Origin: Porphyromonadaceae bacterium FC4
GTDB taxonomy: Bacteria > Bacteroidota > Bacteroidia > Bacteroidales > Porphyromonadaceae
Reading direction: 5' to 3'
DNA: 64,000 nt
NCBI GenBank assembly: GCA_900120395.1
Contig: LT635553.1
Location: forward strand, 86,720-150,719
Shown here: positions 36,350 through 45,792 of the stretch, piece by piece
Numbering within the stretch: the first letter of the stretch is position 1
Layout: the number at the start of each line of letters is the position of its first letter
Translations under genes and position numbers: made by a program
The notes under the pieces: generated by a model
Told to the model about the DNA's origin: nothing
Seen by the model: the letters and a program-made list of their open reading frames with translations, nothing else
Databases searched by the model: none

Positions 36350-37387
36350 TTAGTTTGTGGATTGAGGGCTGTAAAACTCTGTAATGCCCGTCACAAGCAG
36401 TTCGTTGGTATCGTATTTAGCTTGCGGGCAGACCCTGATCTGATTAGCATCAAGGTCGATGTTGTCGTCCGCGGTACCTACCAGTATGTTGTGTTTTTTC
36501 AGCAAAAACTCAGTCAGCTCCCGGGCATCATCACCGGGTAGGTTGACCGTGAAAAACGGTGCATTGCTCGGCTTCACCTCCACGCCTTCGATACGACCGA
36601 GCAGGTCTGCCAGATCCTGCGACTCCCTGAGCCACTTGCGCAGCGGGATGGTAAATACCGCAGGATGGACCAGGACGTAGTGGATAGCCGACAGAGCCAT
36701 CGTGCCCACACTGTAGGGTAGGGCATAGGTCGCAAACTGTGCCACCTTCGTCGCTTCAGCCACCAGGTAGCCTATCCTCAGACCCAGGAGATTGTAGCTG
36801 TACGAAAAAGACGAGAGGACGACGAGGTTGGGGTACTTCTCCACATCGCTTGCCTTGATACCCGGCTCGATGAGGTAGTTAGCCATGGAGAGGTCGACCA
36901 CAAACTTCTTGTCCGGATGAGCCTTGAGTAGCGCCAGGATCTTCCTCCTCGGCAAAGACCTACCGTCGGGAGAGTTGGGGGTCTGCAGCCAGACGATATC
37001 GATGTCGGTCAGATCCACCTTGGACAAATCCTTGCCATCGGCTCCCTCCACCACCTCATGCTCAGCCCAGCTGAGTGCCTCCCGAACCTCATTGGTCGTC
37101 GGGCGAAAGATGAGCGACCGGGCACCGTGGTACGCCTTGGCGATGATGTAGTAGGCACTGAGTGCACCATTGGTCAGCAGCAGCTCGTCGTTTTTCACCT
37201 CCATTCTGCGGCTCAGTAGGTTCTGCACCACGGAGGTCTCCTCCTGAGGGTGCGTGCTGATCAGGTCTATATTCTCCATCAGATACTCCTTCAGTCCATC
37301 GAGAGGAGCTCCTTTCCAGGTCAGTGTCTTAAAGTCGTGTAGCTGCTTCGGCACGCTATGCTTTTCTCTGTTGTTACGCGTCGGCAT
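36350..37387 (-). CDS. Aminotransferase-fold protein lacking the PLP lysine
   Basis: 345 residues with the fold of class I/II PLP aminotransferases, closest in style to HisC/CobD. LLLTNGALSAYYIIAKAY, PNSPDGRSLPRRKI and VVDLSMANYL correspond to the substrate, PLP-Asn and PLP-Asp regions. At the Schiff-base site the family has SFSK..G..GLRIG; here it reads SFSYSYNLLGLRIG, codon TAC at the lysine place. It is thus probably not a standard transaminase. The rest is intact with no frameshift, so a conserved non-catalytic or altered role is inferred. First gene of a five-gene operon with GH20 and queCDE; 5 bp separate it from the hexosaminidase. Confidence 0.8.
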   Translation of the reverse strand: MPTRNNREKHSVPKQLHDFKTLTWKGAPLDGLKEYLMENIDLISTHPQEETSVVQNLLSRRMEVKNDELLLTNGALSAYYIIAKAYHGARSLIFRPTTNEVREALSWAEHEVVEGADGKDLSKVDLTDIDIVWLQTPNSPDGRSLPRRKILALLKAHPDKKFVVDLSMANYLIEPGIKASDVEKYPNLVVLSSFSYSYNLLGLRIGYLVAEATKVAQFATYALPYSVGTMALSAIHYVLVHPAVFTIPLRKWLRESQDLADLLGRIEGVEVKPSNAPFFTVNLPGDDARELTEFLLKKHNILVGTADDNIDLDANQIRVCPQAKYDTNELLVTGITEFYSPQSTN

Positions 37388-37447
37388 ATCTTACTTGGTT
37401 GCTCTAAAAAATCTTTCTACTCTTGGTTACTAAACATTAGTACGCCA

Positions 37448-37455
37448 CAAAGTTA
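37448..37455 (-). promoter_or_regulatory. Candidate -7 element of the aminotransferase-GH20-queCDE operon
   Basis: On the minus strand TAACTTTG fits TAnnTTTG, 60 bp before the first start codon. Confidence 0.45.
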
Positions 37456-37519
37456 CCTCTTTTTTGCACAATGTCGGTCCGTGACTTGCGAATATCGCCA
37501 CAATCGTACCGGAGACGAC

Positions 37520-37695
37520 TCTGTTTTTTTCCTTCCGATCAGCCCGAAAAATTTTGACGGATAGAAGCAAAAAGTTTCCAGTAGGAAAGAAAACGATTTG
37601 ACGGATAGTAGAGATCTGTTTCCAGTAGGAAACTTTTTGCGCTGAGGTACCTCGTTTTTTGCGAACCATATCTATTTGTTTGTCAGGGGTGTATG
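37520..37695 (+). repeat. Interspersed hairpin repeat, copy 6
   Basis: Core 37545-37640: CGAAAAATTTTGACGGATAG, hairpin core TTTCCAGTAGGAAA twice, second TTTGACGGATAG after 44 bp, end CTTTTTGCG. The right flank has CCATATCTATTTGTTTGTCAG. It separates divergent genes. Confidence 0.9.
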
Positions 37696-37843
37696 CGATG
37701 AGTTGTTTTGAGCCCGTTTGAGGTGCCGGTACCTCCGATGGATATTTCATGATTTACCTGCTGTATGACGCCTTTTGTTGCGAAAAATAGGTAACTTTCT
37801 GGTTCGAATAGATATCATACACAGTAATAACATAAGTAAGACT

Positions 37844-38500
37844 ATGAACCATCTAAGGATATTCTCAGGGACACTTTTGACCCTTTTCATGACTCTTGGC
37901 TTCACCTCTTGCCTGCCCAAGAGTGAGCCTCAGGAGGTCAAGCTTCCGTCGCTCAACTTTGGTTTTCTCGTAGCGGACGAAGCAAACAATGACCTCTTTA
38001 GCGACAAACTACCTCATCACCTAGATCCCGACAAAATGACCGTCACGATACAGGGCAAAAAGGTAGGGGTCTATACTCAGAAGGAGTTTGCTGAGCTAGC
38101 GAGATCCGGTAATGTCAAGCCTAAAGAGGCTCCGATGCCGCGTTCTGTAGGTCCGGTGGAGACCGCTCCCCGTACCTCGAATCCGATCCTCTACGGAGCC
38201 TTTATAGAAAAAGTGAGTATCCCCTCCGGGAGCAGCAGCTCGCTTCAGGCCGGTGAGTTTCATCGCCTGATGATCGGTCAGTACGATGGCGAGAAGAATC
38301 ACCCGGACGAGACCATCATCATCGACTGGGGCGACGGTAGTCCCCGGACTGTGATGCACTTTAGCTACAAGGTGAGCAGAGATGGCGAACAGATCCGTCT
38401 CCAAAACGAGATCACTATAGACGGCAAGAAGCTCAACGATCAGGACCCCAATCAGGTATTTGAGGGACACATCATCATCAGACGCAGTACACACCCCTGA
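37844..38500 (+). CDS. Small lipoprotein of unknown function
   Basis: 218 residues from ATG 37844, chosen because it gives a clean signal peptide with lipobox (GFTSC, Cys 23). The upstream in-frame extension to 37775 overlaps the promoter region and is not hydrophobic. The mature part has a short acidic and Pro-rich stretch, then IIIDWGDGSPRTVMHFSYK, a PKD-like strand pattern. I do not recognise the family. It is monocistronic, ahead of glyA. Confidence 0.75.
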   Translation: MNHLRIFSGTLLTLFMTLGFTSCLPKSEPQEVKLPSLNFGFLVADEANNDLFSDKLPHHLDPDKMTVTIQGKKVGVYTQKEFAELARSGNVKPKEAPMPRSVGPVETAPRTSNPILYGAFIEKVSIPSGSSSSLQAGEFHRLMIGQYDGEKNHPDETIIIDWGDGSPRTVMHFSYKVSRDGEQIRLQNEITIDGKKLNDQDPNQVFEGHIIIRRSTHP

Positions 38501-38661
38501 GTCGGTGCTCGGATCGGATATTTTGTATAGTTTTGTGGTAGGATGAGCAAAAGTAGGAGCGATGCTCTTCCCTCATCTGCTTAGCCGGAACGCTCCCGTA
38601 CGGAACTAAGCGGAGCCAAGACCTTCAAGAAAAACCATTACCTTACCTAAAGACCAAAAAT

Positions 38662-39951
38662 ATGAAGAGAGACGTGAAGATCTTTGACCTGATTGAGCAA
38701 GAGCGCGAGCGCCAGCTCAACGGTATCGAGCTGATTGCTTCCGAAAACTTTGTGAGCGACCAAGTGATGGAAGCCATGGGCAGTGTCATGACCAACAAGT
38801 ACGCCGAGGGCTATCCCGGGCACCGCTACTACGGTGGCTGCCAGATCGTGGACCAGAGCGAGCAGCTGGCTATAGATCGTATCAAGAAGCTGTACGGCGC
38901 TGAGTATGCCAACGTCCAGCCACACTCCGGTGCCCAGGCAAATATGGCGGTGCTCATGACCGTCCTCAAGCCCGGTGATACGTTTTTGGGCATGAACCTC
39001 GACCACGGTGGTCACCTCAGCCACGGATCACCTGTCAACAGCTCCGGTATCCTGTACAATCCGGTCCCCTATTTTGTACGAAAAGAGGACGGACGTGTCG
39101 ACTACGACCACATGGAGGCGCAGGCAAAGAAGCACCACCCGAAGCTCATCATCGGTGGAGCATCGGCATACTCTCGCGAATGGGACTACAAGCGCATGCG
39201 TGAGATAGCGGATAGCGTAGGTGCCCTCCTGATGATCGATATGGCTCACCCGGCGGGACTGATCGCTGCGGGGCTGCTCGACAACCCCGTCAAGTACGCA
39301 CATGTGGTGACCTCTACGACCCACAAGACCCTCCGCGGGCCGAGAGGAGGTATCATCCTGGTGGGTAAGGACTTTGAGAATCCGTGGGGCAAAGCAACCA
39401 AGAAGGGTAGGGTGAAGATGTTCTCAGAGCTGCTCGACTCTGCGGTATTCCCCGGCACTCAGGGCGGTCCTCTGGAGCACGTGATCGCTGCCAAGGCGGT
39501 AGCGTTTGGCGAAGCACTCGATCCGGCCTTCAAAGACTACCAAAAGCTGGTGAAGAAAAACGCCGAAGCGATGGCGGATGAGTTTGTGGAGCTGGGCTAT
39601 GGAGTGATCTCCGGAGGTACCGACAACCACTTGATGCTCATCGATCTGCGTCAGAAGTTTCCCGACATGACCGGAAAAGTCGCAGAGAACGTACTGGTAC
39701 AGGCAGACATCACTTGCAATAAAAACATGGTCCCCTTTGACGACCGATCGGCATTCCAGACAAGCGGTATCCGTGTAGGATCGCCTGCGATATCTACCCG
39801 GGGCGTGCAGCCGGATGAAGCACGACGGATCGTGCACCTCATGGACCGGGTACTCAACAGCTACGAGGATGAGAGCACCATCACTGCTGTCCGCAAAGAG
39901 GTCAACGAGATGATGCACAGCCGCCCTCTCAACGCTTGGCAACCCAAGTAA
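38662..39951 (+). CDS. glyA: Serine hydroxymethyltransferase
   Basis: 429 residues. PLP Lys in [25 protein letters not shown] and [10 protein letters not shown] are all present. It interconverts serine and glycine and charges tetrahydrofolate with C1. The 160-bp leader contains a GCTTAG/CTAAGC hairpin (about 38578-38615) but no riboswitch that I recognise. A strong terminator follows the stop. Confidence 0.97.
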   Translation: MKRDVKIFDLIEQERERQLNGIELIASENFVSDQVMEAMGSVMTNKYAEGYPGHRYYGGCQIVDQSEQLAIDRIKKLYGAEYANVQPHSGAQANMAVLMTVLKPGDTFLGMNLDHGGHLSHGSPVNSSGILYNPVPYFVRKEDGRVDYDHMEAQAKKHHPKLIIGGASAYSREWDYKRMREIADSVGALLMIDMAHPAGLIAAGLLDNPVKYAHVVTSTTHKTLRGPRGGIILVGKDFENPWGKATKKGRVKMFSELLDSAVFPGTQGGPLEHVIAAKAVAFGEALDPAFKDYQKLVKKNAEAMADEFVELGYGVISGGTDNHLMLIDLRQKFPDMTGKVAENVLVQADITCNKNMVPFDDRSAFQTSGIRVGSPAISTRGVQPDEARRIVHLMDRVLNSYEDESTITAVRKEVNEMMHSRPLNAWQPK

Positions 39952-39972
39952 GTAGGCAGCTGGCTAGAAAAT

Positions 39973-40016
39973 AGGAGGAGCGGTATCTCTCTGTGGATAC
40001 CGCTCCTCTTTTCTTT
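39973..40016 (+). terminator. Intrinsic terminator of glyA, possibly shared with trxB
   Basis: Stem GAGGAGCGGTATC / GATACCGCTCCTC with TTTTCTTT after it. It lies between convergent glyA and trxB; the minus-strand side also has a short T-rich run (ATTTTCT), so it may act in both directions. Confidence 0.85.
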
Positions 40017-40054
40017 CCCCGTGTCATGAACGGGACTATGCAGGCTCTTCTTTT

Positions 40055-40999
40055 TTAGTCCTCGTGTAGGAGGAATCGCTCCGCCTCAAGTGCCGCTTTA
40101 CAGCCCGAGCCGGCAGCTGTCACTGCCTGGCGATAGACGGGGTCTGCTACGTCACCGGCTGCAAAGACTCCGGGGACTTTGGTCCGCGGTGTGCCGTTTT
40201 CGGTCACGAGATAGCCCTTGTCATCGGTCTCGAGTTGGCCCTTGAGGAAGCTGGTGTTGGGCGTGTGTCCGATGGCTAAGAAGAAGCCATCGATGCTGAT
40301 GTCTACATGCTTCTCGTCTTCCTCGCCCTTGTTTACGACCAGGTGGGCACCCTCGACGCCACCTTCACCGAAGAGCTCTTCGGTCTGGTGCTTCCAGAGT
40401 ACTTCGATCTTCTCGTTGTTGAGGACACGCTCTTGCATCACCTTGGACGCACGCAGCTCGTCGCGACGGACGATCATGTATACCTTTTCCGCAATACCAG
40501 CGAGGTAAAGAGCCTCCTCACATGCGGTGTCACCGCCACCGACTACTGCGACCTTTTTGCCGCGGTAAAAGAAGCCGTCACACGTCGCACAAGCACTCAC
40601 GCCCATGCCCATATACTCTCCTTCGCTGGGCAGACCGAGGTACTTGGCAGAGGCGCCGGTAGCGATGATGACGGTGTCGGCGGTGATGCTGTACTCCCCA
40701 TCGTTGATCTCTGCGACGTAAGGACGCTTGGAGAGATCGATACCGGTGACCAAGCCGGTGCGGATGTCTGTATCAAACCGGAGGGCTTGCTCGCGGATCC
40801 CATCCATCATCTCGGGTCCGGTCATCCCCTCAGGGTTGCCGGGAAAGTTCTCCACCTCCGTGGTGGTCGTCAGCTGTCCTCCCGGCTGCAGTCCCTCTAT
40901 CTGTATGGGAGAGAGGTTGGCACGGGAGGCATAGATCGCAGCGGTATATCCGGCGGGACCGGCACCGATGATGAGTACTTTTGTCTTATTGCTGTCCAT
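40055..40999 (-). CDS. trxB: Thioredoxin reductase
   Basis: 314 residues. FAD motif GAGPAGYTAAIYASRA, redox-active CATCDG, NADPH motif VGGGDTACEEAL and FAD motif near the C-terminus (GVFAAGDVADPVYRQAVTA). It reduces thioredoxin with NADPH in the cytoplasm and supports thiol peroxidases such as Bcp at 61.8 kb. It is the last of three co-directional genes after ftsK and the LolA-like gene (52-bp gap). Confidence 0.96.
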   Translation of the reverse strand: MDSNKTKVLIIGAGPAGYTAAIYASRANLSPIQIEGLQPGGQLTTTTEVENFPGNPEGMTGPEMMDGIREQALRFDTDIRTGLVTGIDLSKRPYVAEINDGEYSITADTVIIATGASAKYLGLPSEGEYMGMGVSACATCDGFFYRGKKVAVVGGGDTACEEALYLAGIAEKVYMIVRRDELRASKVMQERVLNNEKIEVLWKHQTEELFGEGGVEGAHLVVNKGEEDEKHVDISIDGFFLAIGHTPNTSFLKGQLETDDKGYLVTENGTPRTKVPGVFAAGDVADPVYRQAVTAAGSGCKAALEAERFLLHED

Positions 41000-41051
41000 G
41001 TTTGTCGTTGTATGTATTGTTTTGTTCTAAAATGTCGTCTTCAGAGGTAGC

Positions 41052-41681
41052 TTACCTCAGATCTATAACCATTACACCGGGTAGTTTGTTTTGAGTGAAT
41101 CTAAAGTAATCTTTTTCGTTCATTCCGGCAAATGGCCCTCGTTTGAGTTGGGTCACTCGCACTTCTATCGGTGTTCCGAGTCCGGCTTCGTAGATATACA
41201 GCTTGGTGGGAGTGTAGGCTTTGTTGGCGCAGACTACGAGCTTTTGCAGTCCGTTGGGGGCTTTCTTCTTGGGGATGGCGGTGATCGTCGTGCTGCCGTC
41301 TCCCTCCTTCTTTTCGCTGAGGGTATAGTCACTGGTCCGGACATGATCCAGCACAAGCAAGGGGTTGATCATCATGAGGTCTTCCTTCATCGGTACGGAG
41401 AGGTTGACTTCGTTGCTCTGGTCGAGGTAGACCCACAGGCTGCAGCCGTCGTACCACGCCTTCATCTGCTCCGTAGTGTAGTGAAACGACCGCCCCAAGC
41501 CCCGATACTCGCCGGTGACAGAGTCCGCAAGCTCCGGATCGAAGATCTCAAATGTGATTTGCAGACCCTTCGAGGCATCCAGTTGCTTGATCATTTGCTC
41601 CAGTGTACGCTGCTGTGCAAAGGCGGTCACCAGAGGGCAGAGCAGCAAGAGCAGGAGTAGGGCTATCTTTTTGGTATTCAT
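41052..41681 (-). CDS. lolA: LolA-like periplasmic lipoprotein carrier
   Basis: 209 residues, signal peptide ending near AFAQQ (residue 23). The sequence has the LolA pattern: an open beta-sheet with the segments ITFEIFDPELADSVTG, MKAWYDGCSLWVYLDQSNEV and NPLLVLDH. LolA shuttles lipoproteins across the periplasm. It follows ftsK by 21 bp, an order also seen in other Bacteroidetes. Divergent from E. coli LolA, so the name rests on fold and context. Confidence 0.75.
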   Translation of the reverse strand: MNTKKIALLLLLLLCPLVTAFAQQRTLEQMIKQLDASKGLQITFEIFDPELADSVTGEYRGLGRSFHYTTEQMKAWYDGCSLWVYLDQSNEVNLSVPMKEDLMMINPLLVLDHVRTSDYTLSEKKEGDGSTTITAIPKKKAPNGLQKLVVCANKAYTPTKLYIYEAGLGTPIEVRVTQLKRGPFAGMNEKDYFRFTQNKLPGVMVIDLR

Positions 41682-41702
41682 AGGTCAGAGTTCATAGGTT
41701 GT

Positions 41703-44204
41703 TTAGAGTATGCTGTTGAGCTGATCGATGGTTTGAGGGATCACCTCTCTAGGCTTGGATCCCTCGCCTGCCGAGACAATACCTGCCGCCTCGAGCTGGA
41801 TCATCAGCCGGGCTGCACGGTTGTAGCCGATGGCAAACCTCTGCTGGATGAACGAGATCGAAGCTCGGTTCTCCAGCACAAGCATCTCAGCCACTTCGTT
41901 GAACAGCTCGTCACGGTCGCCCGGGTCCAGTGCTGCGCCGGTGCCACCACCTGCTGAGGGAGCGGAGTTGTCCACCACCTCGGGCAGCTCGTACGCTTGG
42001 TTGTACCCTCTCTGGTCGGAGATATACTTCACGATGGCATTGACCTCCGGTGTGTCTACAAAGCCGCACTGCACGCGGGTCAGTGTGCTACCGGACTGAA
42101 AGAGTAGGTCTCCCTTACCCACCAGGCGGTTGGCTCCAGTGGTATCGAGTATGATGCGGGAGTCAATCCCTGAGGTGACCCTAAAGGCGATGCGCCCGGG
42201 AAAGTTGGCTTTGATGGCTCCGGTGATGACCTTTGCCGTGGGTCGCTGGGTAGCGATGATGGCGTGTATCCCTATGGCACGTGCCTTTTGCGCCAGTCGG
42301 GTGATCGGTATCTCGATCTCCTTACCCGCCGTGATTAGCAGGTCGCCATACTCATCGATGATGAGGACGATATAGGGGAGATAGCGGTGCCCGTTCTCGG
42401 GATTGAGCTCTCGGTTCACGAACCGCTGGTTGTACTCCTTGATGTTGCGCACGTGTGCCGAGGCGAGCAGCTCGTACCGGTCGTCCATCTCCTGGCAGAG
42501 GGAGTTGAGCGTAGCCGCCACGCGCTGAGTGTCCGTGATGATGGTCTGCTCCTCATCGGGGAGCTTCGCCATGTAGTGCTTCTCGATCAGAGCGTACATC
42601 GAAAACTCCACCATCTTGGGGTCCACCATCACAAACTTGAGCTCCGAGGGGTGTTTCTTGTAGAGCAGTGACGTGATGATCGCATTGAGCCCCACAGACT
42701 TACCCTGTCCCGTCGCACCTGCCACCAGGAGGTGAGGGACCTTGGCGAGGTCAAAAACAAAGACTTCGTTGGTGATGGTCCGCCCCAGTGCCACCGGCAG
42801 CTCGGCATGTGACTCCTGAAAACGCTTAGAGGCAATGATGCTGCGCATGCTGACGATCAGAGGGTTCTTGTTGGGCACCTCCATGCCTATGGTTCCCTTG
42901 CCCGGCATAGGGGCGATGATACGGATACCCAGTGCCGAGAGACTCATGGAGATATTGTCCTCCAGTCCTCGGATCTTGGAGATATGCACCCCCGCTGCCG
43001 GCACCACCTCATACAGCGTGATCGATGGTCCGACCGTGGCGGTGATGGAGATGATCTCGATATTAAAGCTCCTCAGGGTGTTGGTGATCAGGTCCTTGTT
43101 TTCCTGGATCTCCGCCTGATCTATCTCCGCATTTTCCTGACCGTACTTCTTGAGCAGGTCCAGGGTCGGAAAGGTATAGCGCGGCAGATCCTTCCTCGGG
43201 TCATAGGGCCCCAGCTCCTGCACCAGGTGGGCAGCAGTCGTGGCAGGATCCACTTCCTCCTCGAGAGCCCGCTTGTCCACGACCATCAGCTCCACTTCCT
43301 CACCCTTCTTAGGGGTCGGGGTCTCCGGGGTCTCCGCCGGCACCGGACGCTCTTCGGGCTCGGGAGCCGGCTCATCGGGGATCGGCTCCGGTGTGGGCAG
43401 AGGCTCCTCTGCGTAGCTCTCCTCAGACGTCTCCTCGGGTACGGGCTGAGCTACGGTCTCCACCTCCGCTTTGTTTTCGGCTGCTTCTTCGGCGGTAGGT
43501 TCGGCTGCTTGGGGATCCAGTATCTCCATCTGCCGCTCCAGCTCGTGTCGCTTTTCGCGCTCTGCAGCCCAGGAGCTGTACCGCTCCTGGATGCCGTTAA
43601 AAGAGAGGAAGCATACCAGGATCAGCACCAATCCCAGAAGGAGGAAAATACCTATCGACCCTATCGTGGCACCCAGATAAGTGGCGATGTTGTGTCCGAC
43701 CACCCCTCCCGGTAAAAAGAACCAACTCTCCAGCCACTGCTCCGGCAGCATACTCAGTGCCAGGGCGGACCAAAAAGCCATCACCACAGAGACGATGATC
43801 TGCTTGGGGTAGTTGATCCTCAGCGCCAGCAGTAGTCCTGCGCTCACCACTCCCAGCAGGTAGATGACGAATATCAGCCCGAGTCCCAGCCAGCCATTGA
43901 CCATGTTGTGCATGAGATTCACGCCATGGATCCCCACGTTTCCGCGTACCTCCTTTGCCACCTCCAGGGTGCTTGCTCCGGTGTTGTCGATGACGAGGCT
44001 CTGATTGGCGGCACCGGTAATCAGGTATGAGCCGAAGGAGACCAACAGATAGAGCGTGAAGACCCCCAGGCATATCCCGCACAAAAACATCCAGACATGC
44101 CGCGGGGCGACATTCTTGGGGATCCTCCACCGGAGGGGCTTCCGTTCCTTGGTTTTGGTGCGTGAAGGCTGTTGGCGCCTGTTCATGCTGCTTTTCTTTG
44201 CCAT
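41703..44204 (-). CDS. ftsK: DNA translocase FtsK
   Basis: 833 residues. Four N-terminal membrane helices (about 30-200), a charged Pro/Glu linker (about 230-330), then the motor with Walker A VAGATGQGKS, Walker B IVLIIDEYGDL, and a C-terminal winged-helix gamma domain (RASISFIQQRFAIGYNRA). It pumps chromosome dimers toward dif at the septum. First gene of the operon with lolA-like and trxB. Confidence 0.96.
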   Translation of the reverse strand: MAKKSSMNRRQQPSRTKTKERKPLRWRIPKNVAPRHVWMFLCGICLGVFTLYLLVSFGSYLITGAANQSLVIDNTGASTLEVAKEVRGNVGIHGVNLMHNMVNGWLGLGLIFVIYLLGVVSAGLLLALRINYPKQIIVSVVMAFWSALALSMLPEQWLESWFFLPGGVVGHNIATYLGATIGSIGIFLLLGLVLILVCFLSFNGIQERYSSWAAEREKRHELERQMEILDPQAAEPTAEEAAENKAEVETVAQPVPEETSEESYAEEPLPTPEPIPDEPAPEPEERPVPAETPETPTPKKGEEVELMVVDKRALEEEVDPATTAAHLVQELGPYDPRKDLPRYTFPTLDLLKKYGQENAEIDQAEIQENKDLITNTLRSFNIEIISITATVGPSITLYEVVPAAGVHISKIRGLEDNISMSLSALGIRIIAPMPGKGTIGMEVPNKNPLIVSMRSIIASKRFQESHAELPVALGRTITNEVFVFDLAKVPHLLVAGATGQGKSVGLNAIITSLLYKKHPSELKFVMVDPKMVEFSMYALIEKHYMAKLPDEEQTIITDTQRVAATLNSLCQEMDDRYELLASAHVRNIKEYNQRFVNRELNPENGHRYLPYIVLIIDEYGDLLITAGKEIEIPITRLAQKARAIGIHAIIATQRPTAKVITGAIKANFPGRIAFRVTSGIDSRIILDTTGANRLVGKGDLLFQSGSTLTRVQCGFVDTPEVNAIVKYISDQRGYNQAYELPEVVDNSAPSAGGGTGAALDPGDRDELFNEVAEMLVLENRASISFIQQRFAIGYNRAARLMIQLEAAGIVSAGEGSKPREVIPQTIDQLNSIL

Positions 44205-44261
44205 ATTTATCTTGGTGGGGCTGTCTGCCCTATGTTATTTGACGTAACCATTGTTCTTGCA

Positions 44262-44269
44262 CAAATTTA
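44262..44269 (-). promoter_or_regulatory. Candidate -7 element of the ftsK operon
   Basis: On the minus strand TAAATTTG fits TAnnTTTG, 57 bp before the ftsK start. Confidence 0.45.
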
Positions 44270-44404
44270 CCTATTTCTGACCATGTGCAGTCTTTAGGTG
44301 CAGGACAAACGCACCGACTTCTTAGGAAAAAAGCGTTCTTTTTGTCTCAAAAAAGCCTGCCGAAACGGTGGAATCGGCGTCCAAAACAGTGCCTAATGAG
44401 TCGC

Positions 44405-44575
44405 TTCTCTATATCTTTGAAAAACAGACAGATATGGGTGCCGAAAAGTTTGGTGCCTGAAGTCCAAAAGTTTCCTACTGGAAACAGATCGCTTCTATCC
44501 GTGAAACCGTTCGCTTTCCTACTGGAAACTTTTCGCTACTATCCGTCCCATTTTTTGCCCGATGGGAGCGAGCAA
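44405..44575 (-). repeat. Interspersed hairpin repeat, copy 7 (reverse orientation)
   Basis: Core 44464-44561. On the minus strand: GGGCAAAAAATGGGACGG, two hairpin cores GTTTCCAGTAGGAAA, second box CACGGATAGAAGCG, end CTTTTGG. The conserved right flank (CATATCTGTCTGTTTTTC on the minus strand) is at 44413-44436. The left flank can form a further TTTTGC/GCAAAA stem. It sits between divergent ftsK and the Smr-domain gene. Confidence 0.9.
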
Positions 44576-44637
44576 AATCGTGGGCTTTTGGATGCAATGT
44601 ACCCGTGCCCCACAATTTTAGGTCGGTAATTGTTTGG

Positions 44638-44645
44638 TATATTTG
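44638..44645 (+). promoter_or_regulatory. Promoter of the Smr-CYTH-peptidase operon
   Basis: TATATTTG fits TAnnTTTG, 46 bp before the ATG; TTTT 18 bp upstream may be a weak -33. Confidence 0.5.
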
Positions 44646-44690
44646 TGTAAACAATAATTTATTTAATGAACCGAAGAGTGAACAAGAGAT

Positions 44691-45773
44691 ATGAGTGCTA
44701 TACGCAAGGGTGACCACGTGCGCTTCCTAAACAGTGTGGGAGACGGTGTGGTGACTCGGGTAACTGCGGACGGGAAGGTGTTTGTACGGGATGAGACCGG
44801 CTTTGAGCTTCCTTTTTTTGCCAATGAGGTGGTGGTCGTCGAGGAGGGAAGTACCATTGTACCAAAGGTGCAGACGCCGTCCAAGACGAGTGGCAGACAC
44901 GACTCCGCCCATGCACCGGCTGCCGAGCCGGCGCCCCAACACCGCGACGACCGCAAGCGACCCATGGATCGGGACAAGGTCAATGCCTACCTCTGTTACC
45001 TGCCTGAGGTGGGGCAAAACCTGGGCGATGCCGCTTATGAGGTCTACCTCGTCAACGACTCGGCGTACGACTTGTCAGTCTTTTACTCCAGCGGACGAGA
45101 CGACCGCCGGCAGGTGCGCTACAGGGGTACCGTGCCCTTTGACAGCATAGAGCTGCTGGAGACCTTTACTCCCCAGGAGCTCAACGACCGGGCGAGGACT
45201 TCGCTGGTCCTGACGCCGTTCATGCAGGACAGCCCTTTTCCACGAAAGGAGCCTGCCATCGTGGAGGTGAAGGTGGAGGGAACGAAGTTTTTCAAAAAGA
45301 ATGCTTTTGTACCCAATGACTTCTTTGACGACGACGCCATTATCTACCCTGTGGTGCGGGATGACCGCCCGGTACCGGTGAAAAAGGTGAATGCCGAGAA
45401 GCTGGCAGAAGCGATGATGGAGAAAGAAAAGGCGGCGGCTCCCGCGCCCAAGCGACGGAGAGAGGGTGCCCGGATCCGCCATAACGATCCGCTCGTGGTC
45501 GACCTGCACATAGAGGAGCTGCTCGACACCACCGCCGGAATGGGGCACAAGGAGATCCTAGACTACCAGCTGGAAGAGGTACGCAAGGTGATGGAGGCGC
45601 ACCGCAAACCGCAGGATAAGGGGATGCAGATCGTCTTCATCCACGGGAAGGGCAACGGCGTGCTGCGGCAGCAGGTGCTGGCACTGCTCCGACGGGAGTA
45701 CCCGAGAAGTGAGACGAGGGACGCGTCGTTTCAGGAGTACGGGTTTGGGGCGACATTGGTAACCATTAGATAA
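44691..45773 (+). CDS. DUF2027 / Smr-domain protein
   Basis: 360 residues. The N-terminus (MSAIRKGDHVRFLNSVGDG) is an SH3-like DUF2027 domain, the middle is beta-rich, and the C-terminal 90 residues form an Smr domain (VVDLHIEELLDTT, then VFIHGKGNGVLRQQV). Smr domains are RNA- or DNA-nicking modules known from MutS2; in Bacteroidetes this MutS2-free form is common and unassigned. It starts a run of plus-strand genes with short gaps. Confidence 0.88.
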   Translation: MSAIRKGDHVRFLNSVGDGVVTRVTADGKVFVRDETGFELPFFANEVVVVEEGSTIVPKVQTPSKTSGRHDSAHAPAAEPAPQHRDDRKRPMDRDKVNAYLCYLPEVGQNLGDAAYEVYLVNDSAYDLSVFYSSGRDDRRQVRYRGTVPFDSIELLETFTPQELNDRARTSLVLTPFMQDSPFPRKEPAIVEVKVEGTKFFKKNAFVPNDFFDDDAIIYPVVRDDRPVPVKKVNAEKLAEAMMEKEKAAAPAPKRRREGARIRHNDPLVVDLHIEELLDTTAGMGHKEILDYQLEEVRKVMEAHRKPQDKGMQIVFIHGKGNGVLRQQVLALLRREYPRSETRDASFQEYGFGATLVTIR

Positions 45774-45792
45774 GACAGGATAGAGACAGACT

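Larger units (their letters stand above)
37388..37843. other. Divergent intergenic region with repeat copy 6
   Basis: Contains a minus-strand -7 element, repeat copy 6 with flanks, and a weak plus-strand -7 (TAACTTTC near 37792) for the lipoprotein gene. No gene is seen. Confidence 0.65.
44205..44690. other. Divergent intergenic region with repeat copy 7
   Basis: Holds the ftsK -7 element, repeat copy 7 (reverse) and the promoter of the Smr-domain gene. No gene is seen in the remaining 44275-44400 bases. Confidence 0.65.

Noticed and set aside
38501..38661. Riboswitch (glycine, SAM or tetrahydrofolate) upstream of glyA
   Set aside because: Only a simple GCTTAG/CTAAGC hairpin is visible, with no known aptamer motif.
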